Shown one piece after another: positions 53,846 to 61,706 of a stretch of 64,000 nt of DNA; the stretch's first letter is position 1; every line of letters begins with the position of its first letter. Source of the stretch: Gordonia sputi NBRC 100414 (GTDB lineage Bacteria; Actinomycetota; Actinomycetes; Mycobacteriales; Mycobacteriaceae); assembly GCF_000248055.1 (NCBI RefSeq), contig NZ_BAFC01000025.1, positions 62,001 through 126,000 of the forward strand. The letters are read 5' to 3'. Position numbers and translations under genes: made by a program. Below the pieces are notes generated by a model, which worked only from the letters and a program-made list of their open reading frames with translations, was not told the DNA's origin and made no database searches.

Positions 53846-54238
53846 CATAAAGAACCCGAGTTCGATAGACTCGTTCAGGCGCTGGCCGAAGCCGTAACAA
53901 GGCATCCCGCATACAGCTCGGCATCGACCATCATTAGTGCCCCCAGCTCCCGGGTCACCGGAGAGAGCCTGGCGGAGTCACTGAGTCTGGGGGTCGCCAA
54001 AGCGACCGGAAAGAATCTAATATTCGCGACCTGCCGTCCTCACGAACCACGAAAAGGTCCAAACCCGCCAGACTTGTCAGGGATGATCTCCGTCAAAGCT
54101 CTGATAAATGGCTCGTGCATTGTGCTGGATGACGTGCTCCACACCGGACACACCCTGAACGAGACTGCTCGCGCAGCTCTCCGTGCTGGCGCCACTTCGG
54201 TGTACGGTCTCGTGGGTGCCAAGACAATGAGGGCGTGA
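53846..54238 (+). pseudogene. ComF-like phosphoribosyltransferase, 5'-truncated
   Basis: The visible part reads RLVQALAEAVTRHPAYSSAS ... TIISAPSSRVTGESLAESLS and the PRPP-binding loop CIVLDDVLHTGHTLNETARA, ending GATSVYGLVGAKTMRA. This is the core of a type I PRTase like ComFC. No in-frame ATG, GTG or TTG occurs from the junction (~53845) until ATG 54081, which is after the first core strands, so the 5' part appears lost where it meets the truncated ADH. It ends 1 bp before the DprA-like gene. Base composition is lower in GC than the neighbours. Confidence 0.65.
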
Positions 54239-54239
54239 G

Positions 54240-55091
54240 ATGCCTTCTGAACTCGAAGATATCGAGAGAGTTCTCTTCGCAATACACATCGCGCGTACAC
54301 CAGCAAAGATCCGAGACGTACTCCTAGACCGCAATGCTCTGCATACTCAGATTGGCAACGTCGATAGTGACACCGCCGCCCGCATCAGGGATGAGGCCGC
54401 AGAGTTCGCGACTAGCGTCGGCGTAATCAGCGCAGACAATTCACGATTCCCGGTGCAGCTAGTCCGCCGAGGTAAAGCCATTGTTCCTGCACTGTTCTAT
54501 CGGGGGGAACTCGGACTTCTGGACACGCCAATGGTCGCCGTCAGCGGTTCCCGCAAGGTGAGCGATCGTGGAGCGGCAGCAGCGACGAGGCTGGGCGAGA
54601 TTGTCGCTCAATCGGGGCAAACCTTGGTGAGCGGCAATGCGCGCGGTGTCGACACCTTGGCGACGACCGCCGCGTCAAGTCGTGGTGGGAGCACGGTACT
54701 CGTGCTGCCCGAGGGCATCACACACTTTCGTCCAGACGAAGAGAATCCTGACATCGGGATGTCAGATTCCACCGGCCTAGTGCTGTCTCAGTTTTCTCCC
54801 CACCAGCCTTGGTCTGTACACACCGCAATGGGACGAAACCGCGTGATCTGCGGTCTTGCGGGCACTGTCGTCGTAGTGGAGGCAGGCGAATCGGGCGGGT
54901 CACTTGCTGCAGGTCGCGAAGCTCTCAAACTCGGCAGACACCTTGTCACGTTGACCTACGGCGATCACACACCCGAGGGGAATCAGATCCTAATCAGTGA
55001 GGGTGCAAGCCCCATCGCATCTCCCGATGCGCTGCGCGAGGCGCTCCTGCCTCCGAGCGATGATGAGCCGGAGCAAGCCCGATTGCTGTGA
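54240..55091 (+). CDS. DprA/Smf-like (SLOG-superfamily) protein, paired with a phosphoribosyltransferase
   Basis: The 283-residue protein has an N-terminal helical region (SELEDIERVLFAIHIARTPA) and a DprA/Smf Rossmann-like domain: DNSRFPVQLV, VAVSGSRKVSDRGAAAATRL, LVSGNARGVDTLATTAASSR, STVLVLPEGI, HTAMGRNRVICGLAGTVVVV, EAGESGGSLAAGREALKLGR. Housekeeping DprA sits elsewhere and has a winged-helix C-terminus that I do not see here. The gene is 1 bp after a PRTase. DprA-like plus PRTase pairs are reported among toxin-antitoxin/phage-defence loci (I recall the name ShosTA, unverified). GC is near 50% over its first ~120 bp (hand-counted 28/60 and 31/60), against the mid-60s nearby: probably transferred. 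With its partner truncated it is likely a remnant system. Confidence 0.75.
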   Translation: MPSELEDIERVLFAIHIARTPAKIRDVLLDRNALHTQIGNVDSDTAARIRDEAAEFATSVGVISADNSRFPVQLVRRGKAIVPALFYRGELGLLDTPMVAVSGSRKVSDRGAAAATRLGEIVAQSGQTLVSGNARGVDTLATTAASSRGGSTVLVLPEGITHFRPDEENPDIGMSDSTGLVLSQFSPHQPWSVHTAMGRNRVICGLAGTVVVVEAGESGGSLAAGREALKLGRHLVTLTYGDHTPEGNQILISEGASPIASPDALREALLPPSDDEPEQARLL

Positions 55092-55148
55092 CCTGCCTTT
55101 GACCACTCTTCGCAGCGGTCTCGACGTAGGGACAATCGGGTCGCGGCG

Positions 55149-55528
55149 TCATTGATTCCACGACCGCTGCACAAAGCCAGTCGCCTTCGAAATGTCATCG
55201 GCTGATGGCGAGTTGCCGCCGCTGGTGTCCTGAAAGTAGTAACAGGGACTCGAAACCTTGATGCTGCCGGCCTGCGACGCGACTGAAACTCGATACACAC
55301 CGGACCGCCCTTGGTGGGGTCGTCGTCCCACTGAAGCTCTCGATCTGACCGCGCATGAGCCAACTCCCGTGTTCACACACTGTGCGCCTGGCCGGCGGTC
55401 AGGGGCGACCGCGAGTCGACGACCTCAGTCGAATCGAGCAACGGTGCGCGCATGTCACCGCTACACGACGATAGGAAGAGCACCACGCAAGCTCCCACGA
55501 GAGCCGTCGCTGCCCTCCGCCTCATCAT
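55149..55528 (-). pseudogene. Putative lipoprotein with a disrupted frame
   Basis: From ATG 55528 (or 55525), behind a strong GGAGAGGAG, a lipoprotein signal peptide is clear: RRRAATALVGACVVLFLSSC with the lipobox LSSC. The frame reaches TGA at 55373 after only ~50 residues. A plausible continuation, SIKVSSPCYYFQDTSGG ... ISKATGFVQRSWNQ, lies in another frame ending at 55149. The stop is within a GTGTGTG run, so a 2-base slip could join the two. The middle part is ambiguous (two frames look plausible), hence low confidence. It could instead be two overlapping short ORFs. Confidence 0.4.
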
Positions 55529-55694
55529 TGCTCCTCTCCACGCCGCTAAGCCGGGTGAACCCGGCAATCGTACATATTGCCCGACGACCTCTCCCCGTCG
55601 GCTATGCGCGGGTTTCGTCCCCGATTGTCCGCGCGATATTCCGAAAGATCCTGGCACACAGTCGGACTGACCGAACAGGCTCCGCACGTATCGA

Positions 55695-56801
55695 TCAGGC
55701 AGCGGCCCGAGGGTAGGGATGTCGCTCGTAGAACCGAAGGTGGGCGCGCGCCGCGGCGTCCCACGTCAATCCGCGTGCGAGGCGCCGGCCCGCGTCAACG
55801 TCGGGGTGATATCCGTTGAGCGCGGCATCGAGGCGTGTGGCCAACGACGTCGGATCGGTCGCATAGGTGACGACGTCTCCGAAAACCTCACGCAGGATGG
55901 GTAGTTCGCGTACGGTGACCGGTCGGCCGGCCGCCAAGGCCTCCATCGCTGCGAGGCCAAATCCTTCCTTCACGGACGGGAATGCGAAAGCGTCACATGC
56001 CGCGACGAGTGAGGGGAGCACGTGCTCGTCGACTGCTCCGAGGACGATCGGTGCCACTCCGAGCTCGGCTTGGCGGCGGTCGAACTCGGCGCGATAGTCG
56101 CGATAGTCGAAAAGCGTTTCTCCGCCTGCGAATACCAGCGATAGATCGGGATGGTCGTGACGAAGCAGCGCGTAGGCCTCGAGCAGATCGATACTCCCCT
56201 TGCGCGGTTCGATGCCCCCGACCGCCAGGATGTAGCGGCCTAGTTGCGCTTGCCACTGCTCTCGTGCGACGACGGCCGAACGACTGTGCTCGGCGGCCGC
56301 TGCGAAGCGTTCATAGTCGACGCCGTTGGGAATGATGGTCGGAGTGAAACCCCATCCGTCGTTGACCTCCGTGGCGACGGCCTGAGACACGCAGATGCGA
56401 GCGTAGGGGTTGACCACGGCCTTCTCGTGGCATTCGACGAGCACCGGCGTGGTGAACTGGTCAAGGTGGTGAATCGTGCGGATGCACGTTCCGACCGCGT
56501 TCGCGCTGATGCAGTCCTGCGCATGCACGATGTCATAGTTGCTGGGGTCGAACGCATTTCGGATCGCATCGATCGATCGCAGGATGCGATCGGTGACTGT
56601 CTCGTCGGGGATGTCGTCGAACGCGACCAGGTGTTGGGTGACTGCGGCGTCGACGCTGCGGAAGAACCCTGAGTCGCCCCCTCGCGCAAGACTCCACACG
56701 TCGACTTCGACACCTTGCGTGACCAGAGATTCCGCGAGGTTGAGGGTATGCACGACTCCCCCGCGCGGTTTGGTCGAGTAGGTCAACAGTGCGATGCGCA
56801 T
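55695..56801 (-). CDS. MSMEG_0565-family glycosyltransferase (GT4 type)
   Basis: A 368-residue GT-B enzyme: RIALLTYSTKPRGGVVHTL at the N-terminus, HAQDCISANAV, ILAVGGIEPRKGSIDLLEAY, and the donor-binding region FPSVKEGFGLAAMEALAAGR near residue 290. This matches the family named after M. smegmatis MSMEG_0565, found at the end of nitrilase (Nit1C) clusters. It transfers an unknown sugar to an unknown acceptor. Its ATG (56801) directly abuts the stop of the nitrilase-like gene at 56802. It is the last gene of the cluster on this strand. Confidence 0.88.
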   Translation of the reverse strand: MRIALLTYSTKPRGGVVHTLNLAESLVTQGVEVDVWSLARGGDSGFFRSVDAAVTQHLVAFDDIPDETVTDRILRSIDAIRNAFDPSNYDIVHAQDCISANAVGTCIRTIHHLDQFTTPVLVECHEKAVVNPYARICVSQAVATEVNDGWGFTPTIIPNGVDYERFAAAAEHSRSAVVAREQWQAQLGRYILAVGGIEPRKGSIDLLEAYALLRHDHPDLSLVFAGGETLFDYRDYRAEFDRRQAELGVAPIVLGAVDEHVLPSLVAACDAFAFPSVKEGFGLAAMEALAAGRPVTVRELPILREVFGDVVTYATDPTSLATRLDAALNGYHPDVDAGRRLARGLTWDAAARAHLRFYERHPYPRAAA

Positions 56802-57647
56802 TCAGCGAGACTCCGCACTCGACGCGGAATAGATGTCCGGCCGGAGTTCGGACAGATGGTTGAGGACTCTGCGGGCACGAGCGATGTCGGCCTCCACGTC
56901 GACCTCGACCTTGGCCAGTCCACCCTTGGATCGCGTGGTCGCCAATATGTCGCCACCGGGACCGACGACCTTGGCCTGTCCGAGGAATTGCAGCGACCCG
57001 GTCACCCCGGTGAGGTTGGAGGACACCATGAATACCTGATTCTCCGCGGCGCGAGCGCAGTCGTAGAGGTCGAACAGCCGAGACTGCCGGTCAGCGGGCA
57101 GCCGAGCTGCGCGGTCGGTGACACTAGCCGGCCACGCCGAGAGAGACGCGATGATCCCGGCGCCGTCGAGCGCGAGCTTTCGGGCCGACTCGGGGAATGT
57201 CTTGTCGTAGTCGATCAACATGCCGATGCGCCCGACCGGTGTAGAGAAAGTGGAGAACCTGTCACCAGCCGCATACGCCTTTGATTCACCGGCAGGCTGA
57301 TGCACTTTGCGATGCCAACCCAGCACGCCGTCACCGGTCAAGCACGCCGCCGCGTTGTAGTGGACGTCGCCATCGCGCTCGGTGTACCCGATACACACGG
57401 TCATGTCGCGGGCGGCCTCGGCGATGGCAGCCAGCTCCGGTCCGTCTGGGTCGAGTGCCGGCGGTAGGTCGTCGAGATCCGGGGATCGCAGATCTCCGAT
57501 GTAGCCGCCGAGTGCAGCGTCGGGAAAGACGAGCAGATCGACTCCGTCACGCGCGGCCGCCTCAATGATGCCGACTGCCTTGGACACACCTCGATCAACG
57601 TCGCGGCCGAAGTGGCCAGCGAGCGCGCCGATAGTGACGGTTCCCAT
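56802..57647 (-). CDS. Nitrilase-superfamily protein with catalytic Glu and Cys replaced
   Basis: A 281-residue carbon-nitrogen hydrolase fold: the first motif reads VFPDAALGGY (Asp43 where Glu is expected), the second keeps Lys114 in HRKVHQPAGES, and the nucleophile motif reads LIDYDKTFPE, with Asp146 where the Cys should be. So two residues of the Glu-Lys-Cys triad are altered. Its paralogue at the right edge keeps QICYDKAFPE. It is therefore probably a non-catalytic or repurposed subunit in this operon. It lies between the GNAT/AIR gene and the glycosyltransferase gene. Confidence 0.88.
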   Translation of the reverse strand: MGTVTIGALAGHFGRDVDRGVSKAVGIIEAAARDGVDLLVFPDAALGGYIGDLRSPDLDDLPPALDPDGPELAAIAEAARDMTVCIGYTERDGDVHYNAAACLTGDGVLGWHRKVHQPAGESKAYAAGDRFSTFSTPVGRIGMLIDYDKTFPESARKLALDGAGIIASLSAWPASVTDRAARLPADRQSRLFDLYDCARAAENQVFMVSSNLTGVTGSLQFLGQAKVVGPGGDILATTRSKGGLAKVEVDVEADIARARRVLNHLSELRPDIYSASSAESR

Positions 57648-57704
57648 GTCAGCGCACTTTACTCACGTCACACGAGGCGCGCCGGTGCACATTCGGCAGC
57701 CTTC

Positions 57705-59144
57705 TCATGCTCGACCCAGTCCCGTGACAGCAGAGGCGATCGCTTCGGTACGACGACCGTCGGGCCATTTCAGCCGGATTCCTGTCGTTTCGGTGAGGCG
57801 ACCGCAGCCAGCCGCGACGGCAGGCCCGTGCGCTCGAGTGATCGGACTGCGGTCGGCCATCAGCATGGCGTAACCCGGGAAGCAGGTGAGCCAGGCACCC
57901 ATTGCGGCGTCGGCAGGTCGCGGGATCGCGGCCACGTCGAGTTCGGCCCCGGTGCCCGACGCCTCGGCCAGCATGCCCAACGTTCCGACCAGTCCGGCCA
58001 TGCTGACGTCCTTGGCGGCGGCGGGTCGCAGCTGCGCCACAGCGGATGCCATTTCACCGAGCTCATGTGCTGTTCGAGAGCTTGTGGAATCCCACTGTTG
58101 CCCGAAATAGCCTGGGCGCCAGGAGCCTCCGAGATCGGCGAGCAGCGACACGTGGTCGCCGACCCGTCCACCGCCAGCGGCGACCGGAGATTCTGTGCGA
58201 CCCATCGCAGTCAGCGAGAGCGCCGCGGGTACACCGACCTGAGTGTGGCCGCCCAGAATCGGGGTTCGCCAGGCGTGTGCCGCCGCCGAGATGCCTCGTA
58301 CGATCCGATTCAGGTGCGCAACGGTTGGCGCGCCGACCGCGTCGAGCATGCCGACAGCGTGAGCACCCATGGCCGAGAGGTCGTTGATGTTGACCAGGAC
58401 CGAGCACCACCCCGCCCATTCGGGGTCGCGCTCGACCATCGACGGGACGATCGCGTCGCAGGCGGCAAGCAGGTCGCTGTCCGGCACGGGGACGGCGTCG
58501 TCACCACGGAATCCCGCGGGTCCGAGACCGCCTTCCTGCTCAGCGAAGGGTCGAAGTGATTGGGCAAGAACCGCTTTGGTGGAATCAACCTGCCCCTGGA
58601 TTCGACCAATCGGCCAGGACTTGTTGCGATGTGCTCGGCCGTTGATGGTGGGCCCGGCGCCGTGATCCTCCCAACCCAGCGAGGCGAATAGCCGACTGTA
58701 GCGGTCCTGGACGGTGGCATCGAATCGCAGAACGTCGCGGCTCTCGACCAAGGCACAGGCAGCCGTGATCAGTGCGGCACCGACGCCGGCCGCGTGTGCG
58801 CCGTCCGCGACAACCAACCGACTCCCCGACCACCAGCCGATGTCGATCGAGGTACATGGCGATATCCGGACACCGCCGAGAACAGCGTTGTCTGCGGCGA
58901 CTGCGATCAGGATCCTGGTGCGCGGATCGTCGTCGCAGTCATCGTGATCGGAGTGTGTGAACAGTCCCTGTCGCTCGACGAACTCGGAGTGGCGCAATCG
59001 TCGATAATCGCCGATCTCGGAGATCGTCTCGGCCACCCGTATGAGAAACGGCGGTGCTGAGACTCGGGGAGATCCGGCAAGAATCGACAATTCTGTTGCA
59101 GCGGTGCGTACGGACGGGGTGGGCGTGGTGCGGCCGTCGAGCAT
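57705..59144 (-). CDS. MSMEG_0567/sll0787-family fusion: GNAT + AIR-synthase-like
   Basis: A 479-residue fusion. Residues ~35-170 look like a GNAT acyltransferase (YRRLRHSEFVERQGLF; VGAALITAACALVESRD). The rest is an AIR synthase-like (PurM/ThiL-type ATP-binding) module: GDDAVPVPDSDLLAAC, VLVNINDLSAMGAHAVGML, HTQVGVPAALSLTAMG, and DVSMAGLVGTLGMLAE. Matches the MSMEG_0567 family of Nit1C clusters. The reaction is unknown; ATP-dependent activation and an acetyl transfer are implied by the domains. The ATG overlaps the radical-SAM gene end region and has AGGAG upstream. Confidence 0.88.
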   Translation of the reverse strand: MLDGRTTPTPSVRTAATELSILAGSPRVSAPPFLIRVAETISEIGDYRRLRHSEFVERQGLFTHSDHDDCDDDPRTRILIAVAADNAVLGGVRISPCTSIDIGWWSGSRLVVADGAHAAGVGAALITAACALVESRDVLRFDATVQDRYSRLFASLGWEDHGAGPTINGRAHRNKSWPIGRIQGQVDSTKAVLAQSLRPFAEQEGGLGPAGFRGDDAVPVPDSDLLAACDAIVPSMVERDPEWAGWCSVLVNINDLSAMGAHAVGMLDAVGAPTVAHLNRIVRGISAAAHAWRTPILGGHTQVGVPAALSLTAMGRTESPVAAGGGRVGDHVSLLADLGGSWRPGYFGQQWDSTSSRTAHELGEMASAVAQLRPAAAKDVSMAGLVGTLGMLAEASGTGAELDVAAIPRPADAAMGAWLTCFPGYAMLMADRSPITRAHGPAVAAGCGRLTETTGIRLKWPDGRRTEAIASAVTGLGRA

Positions 59145-59145
59145 C

Positions 59146-60213
59146 TCATGCTCCTACGCTCTGCAGAATGCTGCAAGCACCGCATGCCGCGCAGCCCGCT
59201 CGTTGGTCGGCCCCGGCCATCCCGATCAGTTGCAGGTGCGCAGCGACCTCTCGGCTGATCTGCTCGACGATGCGGGGCTCGGGGGCGGTTGCTCCGTCGA
59301 TGTCGACGGCGAGTGTTCCTCGATGGGGCCGGAACGGGACGATGAAGGGGTAGATACCGGCGTCGGCGAGTTCCTTTGCCCCCGAGATCATCTCGTCCAC
59401 ATCTTCGCCTAGCCCGACGAGCAGGTACGTCGAGACCTGGTTGCGTCCAAAGACGCGTACGGCCTCACGCCAGGCATCCCAGTACTCGCTGAGCGGCACG
59501 GTTGACTTGCCCGGCATCCAGCGCCGTCGGACGTCGTCATCGAGTGACTCAACGTGGATGCCGATGGCGTCGGCTCCGGCAGCGCGCAGGTCACCGATGG
59601 TCGACAGATCGGCGGGCGGCTCACACTGCACCTGAATAGGTAGCTCGGGGACGGCTGCTTTGACCGCTCGGACACAGCGCGCCAGGTGGCGCGCGCCGCG
59701 ATCCCGGCCACCCGATGTTCCGGTGGTCATCACCATATTCGTTACGCCGTCGAGGTCGACTGCTGCGCGCGCGACCCTGGCCAGGTCCTCCGGCTTCTTG
59801 ACGGCGACGGTGTCGCCGGATCGCAGCGACTCCTCGATCGAGCAGAAGCGGCACCGCTGGTCTTCGCCGTAACGAATGCAGGTCTGCAGCACGGTGGTCG
59901 CCAACACGTTACGTCCATGCAGTTTGGCGATCTTGTCGTAGGCGACACCGTTCTCGGTCTGCAGGTCGTAGAAGCGTGGTCGGCCAATGACTGCGACGTC
60001 GAGCCCGGAATCGACTCCGTCGTAGAGGATCTGATCGCCGTCGAAGACGAACGGGCTGTTGGGATTTCGAGGTATGGCAGCGTGCAGTCCGTCGATGACG
60101 AGGTGACCATCGTCAGTCGGTCCGGCTCCGCCGGAGCGGTTCACCGGCGGGGTGCCCCGGATGCCGAGGAGCGCCAGATCGACGCGGGTGGATGTGGTGG
60201 TGGATGCGGTCAT
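59146..60213 (-). CDS. MSMEG_0568-family radical SAM protein
   Basis: A 355-residue radical SAM protein. The iron-sulphur cysteines are Cys112, Cys121 and Cys124 (CIRYGEDQRCRFC), a CX8CX2C spacing instead of the classical CX3CX2C, as in the MSMEG_0568 family. A GTSGGRDRGARHLARCV segment follows, and a second cysteine group (GCAACGACSIL) at the C-terminus may bind an extra cluster. It should cleave SAM to start a radical reaction on the pathway intermediate. ATG 60213 has GGAAC upstream; the ORF to 60537 lies inside the ligase gene. Confidence 0.9.
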   Translation of the reverse strand: MTASTTTSTRVDLALLGIRGTPPVNRSGGAGPTDDGHLVIDGLHAAIPRNPNSPFVFDGDQILYDGVDSGLDVAVIGRPRFYDLQTENGVAYDKIAKLHGRNVLATTVLQTCIRYGEDQRCRFCSIEESLRSGDTVAVKKPEDLARVARAAVDLDGVTNMVMTTGTSGGRDRGARHLARCVRAVKAAVPELPIQVQCEPPADLSTIGDLRAAGADAIGIHVESLDDDVRRRWMPGKSTVPLSEYWDAWREAVRVFGRNQVSTYLLVGLGEDVDEMISGAKELADAGIYPFIVPFRPHRGTLAVDIDGATAPEPRIVEQISREVAAHLQLIGMAGADQRAGCAACGACSILQSVGA

Positions 60214-60238
60214 CGTGGGTTCCGTTCGTGTCGAGGGA

Positions 60239-61684
60239 TCAGGCAGACTCGCGCTGGCCGCAGCCGGCCAGCGCGCGTCGTCGAATCTTGCCCGCGTCGT
60301 TGCGGAGTGGCGATGTGGTGAGGATGACGCGCACAGGACGCCAGTCGGAGCCAAAGTGGTGTTGGACATGATCTGCGATGAGTGCTGCGGAGGCATCGTT
60401 GTCTGCGATGTCGACGCTGACCGAGAGATGTTGCCTGCCAGCCGAATCCACATCGGCGAACGCAACCGCGCCGCGCACGAAAGGCAGTTGTTCGACGACT
60501 TGCTCGATGTCGGCTGGATACATCGCGACGTCTCCACTACGAATGACGTCGGCTGCCCGGTCCATCACGTAGAGGTTCTCGTCGGCGTCGAGAAAACCGA
60601 GGTCGCCGAGGGTATCCCAACCATCTGCGCCGCGGCGCGACTGCGCACCCAGATAGCTGTAGGACGGTCCGTCTCCGCGGCGCATCCAGATCAATCCCGT
60701 TTCGCCGGTGTCCGCACGGGTGCCATCGTCGCGTCGAATAGCGACCTCGGTGCCCCCGATAGGCCGACCGACAGTGCCGGGGTGCGCGAGCCACTCGTGC
60801 CCTGTCACCATCGTGACGCCGTTGGATTCGCTACCCGCATACACCTCGACCACGCGGTGCGCGCCCAGCCACTTGATCAGTGCGCGCTTGTCGGGCACAG
60901 GACACCGTCCGCCGATGTGCAGAATCGATGCCAACGAACTCATGTCGTGTTCCGCACGTATCTCCTCCGGTAGGCGGACCAGCCGCCGGATCGATGGAGG
61001 CGAGAGGACTGTCCAGGTCACCGAATGTCTGTCCACCAGCTCTAGAAATCGGCGCTCGTCGAAGTCCGGTTCGATGATCAGGCGATGGCCGGCGGTCAAG
61101 CCCCGGAACGCGTAGGTGAAGGCGGTCGAATGCCACAGCGGAGAGGTCACCAACTGTGTTGCCGCGCAGGGGAAGAACGGTGCCACTCGAGCACCAGGGT
61201 CAACCAGTGCGGGAGTCATGGAACGAACGATCTTCGGTAGTCCTGTGCTCCCGGAGGATGCGGGCGCCTTCCATGAACTTGCCCAGATATCGGGGAGCGT
61301 GTCTGCCGGCAGGTCACGCGCATCGTTCTCGTCGACCGTGACTGTTCGCGGAGATACGTTGTCGCCGACGATAACTCGAGGCTGGGCGATCCGTTCGAGC
61401 ATTTCCCGCTCGTCTGCGGGCATCACCGGGTCGAGCGGCATCGGTGTGGCGCCCGCACGCCACACCGCGACGCACGCAACCACGAAGGCGGCGCTGTTGT
61501 GTAAGGCCACTTCAACGACATCGTCGTGGGCGACGTGATGGCGCTGCAAGAGATGAGCCAGCCGGTTGGCCCGCACGTCAATCTCACCGGCGGTCACCGG
61601 CCCGTGGGCGTCGATGACCATGACTTCGCCCGGCGAGGTACGCGCGCGATCAGCGAATACCGAGGAGATCGACTGCACAGTCAC
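60239..61684 (-). CDS. AMP-forming acyl/aryl-CoA ligase-like enzyme within the Nit cluster
   Basis: A 481-residue AMP-binding (ANL) protein with the P-loop APASSGSTGLPKIVRS, VEVYAGSESNGVTMV, DGWDTLGDLGFLDADENLYV and a C-terminal Lys in NDAGKIRRRAL. It adenylates a carboxylate, transferring it to CoA or another acceptor. It lies between the radical SAM and the MSMEG_0569-type flavoprotein genes on the same strand, and its gene stop is 25 bp before the radical SAM start. I do not recall a ligase as a standard member of Nit1C clusters in other genomes. Confidence 0.88.
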   Translation of the reverse strand: MTVQSISSVFADRARTSPGEVMVIDAHGPVTAGEIDVRANRLAHLLQRHHVAHDDVVEVALHNSAAFVVACVAVWRAGATPMPLDPVMPADEREMLERIAQPRVIVGDNVSPRTVTVDENDARDLPADTLPDIWASSWKAPASSGSTGLPKIVRSMTPALVDPGARVAPFFPCAATQLVTSPLWHSTAFTYAFRGLTAGHRLIIEPDFDERRFLELVDRHSVTWTVLSPPSIRRLVRLPEEIRAEHDMSSLASILHIGGRCPVPDKRALIKWLGAHRVVEVYAGSESNGVTMVTGHEWLAHPGTVGRPIGGTEVAIRRDDGTRADTGETGLIWMRRGDGPSYSYLGAQSRRGADGWDTLGDLGFLDADENLYVMDRAADVIRSGDVAMYPADIEQVVEQLPFVRGAVAFADVDSAGRQHLSVSVDIADNDASAALIADHVQHHFGSDWRPVRVILTTSPLRNDAGKIRRRALAGCGQRESA

Positions 61685-61706
61685 GTCGGCTACCTGTGGT
61701 CCCGGG

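Noticed and set aside
54240..55091. Housekeeping dprA
   Set aside because: Pairing with a PRTase, lower GC and lack of the usual topA/rnhB/recombination neighbours make an accessory SLOG protein more likely.
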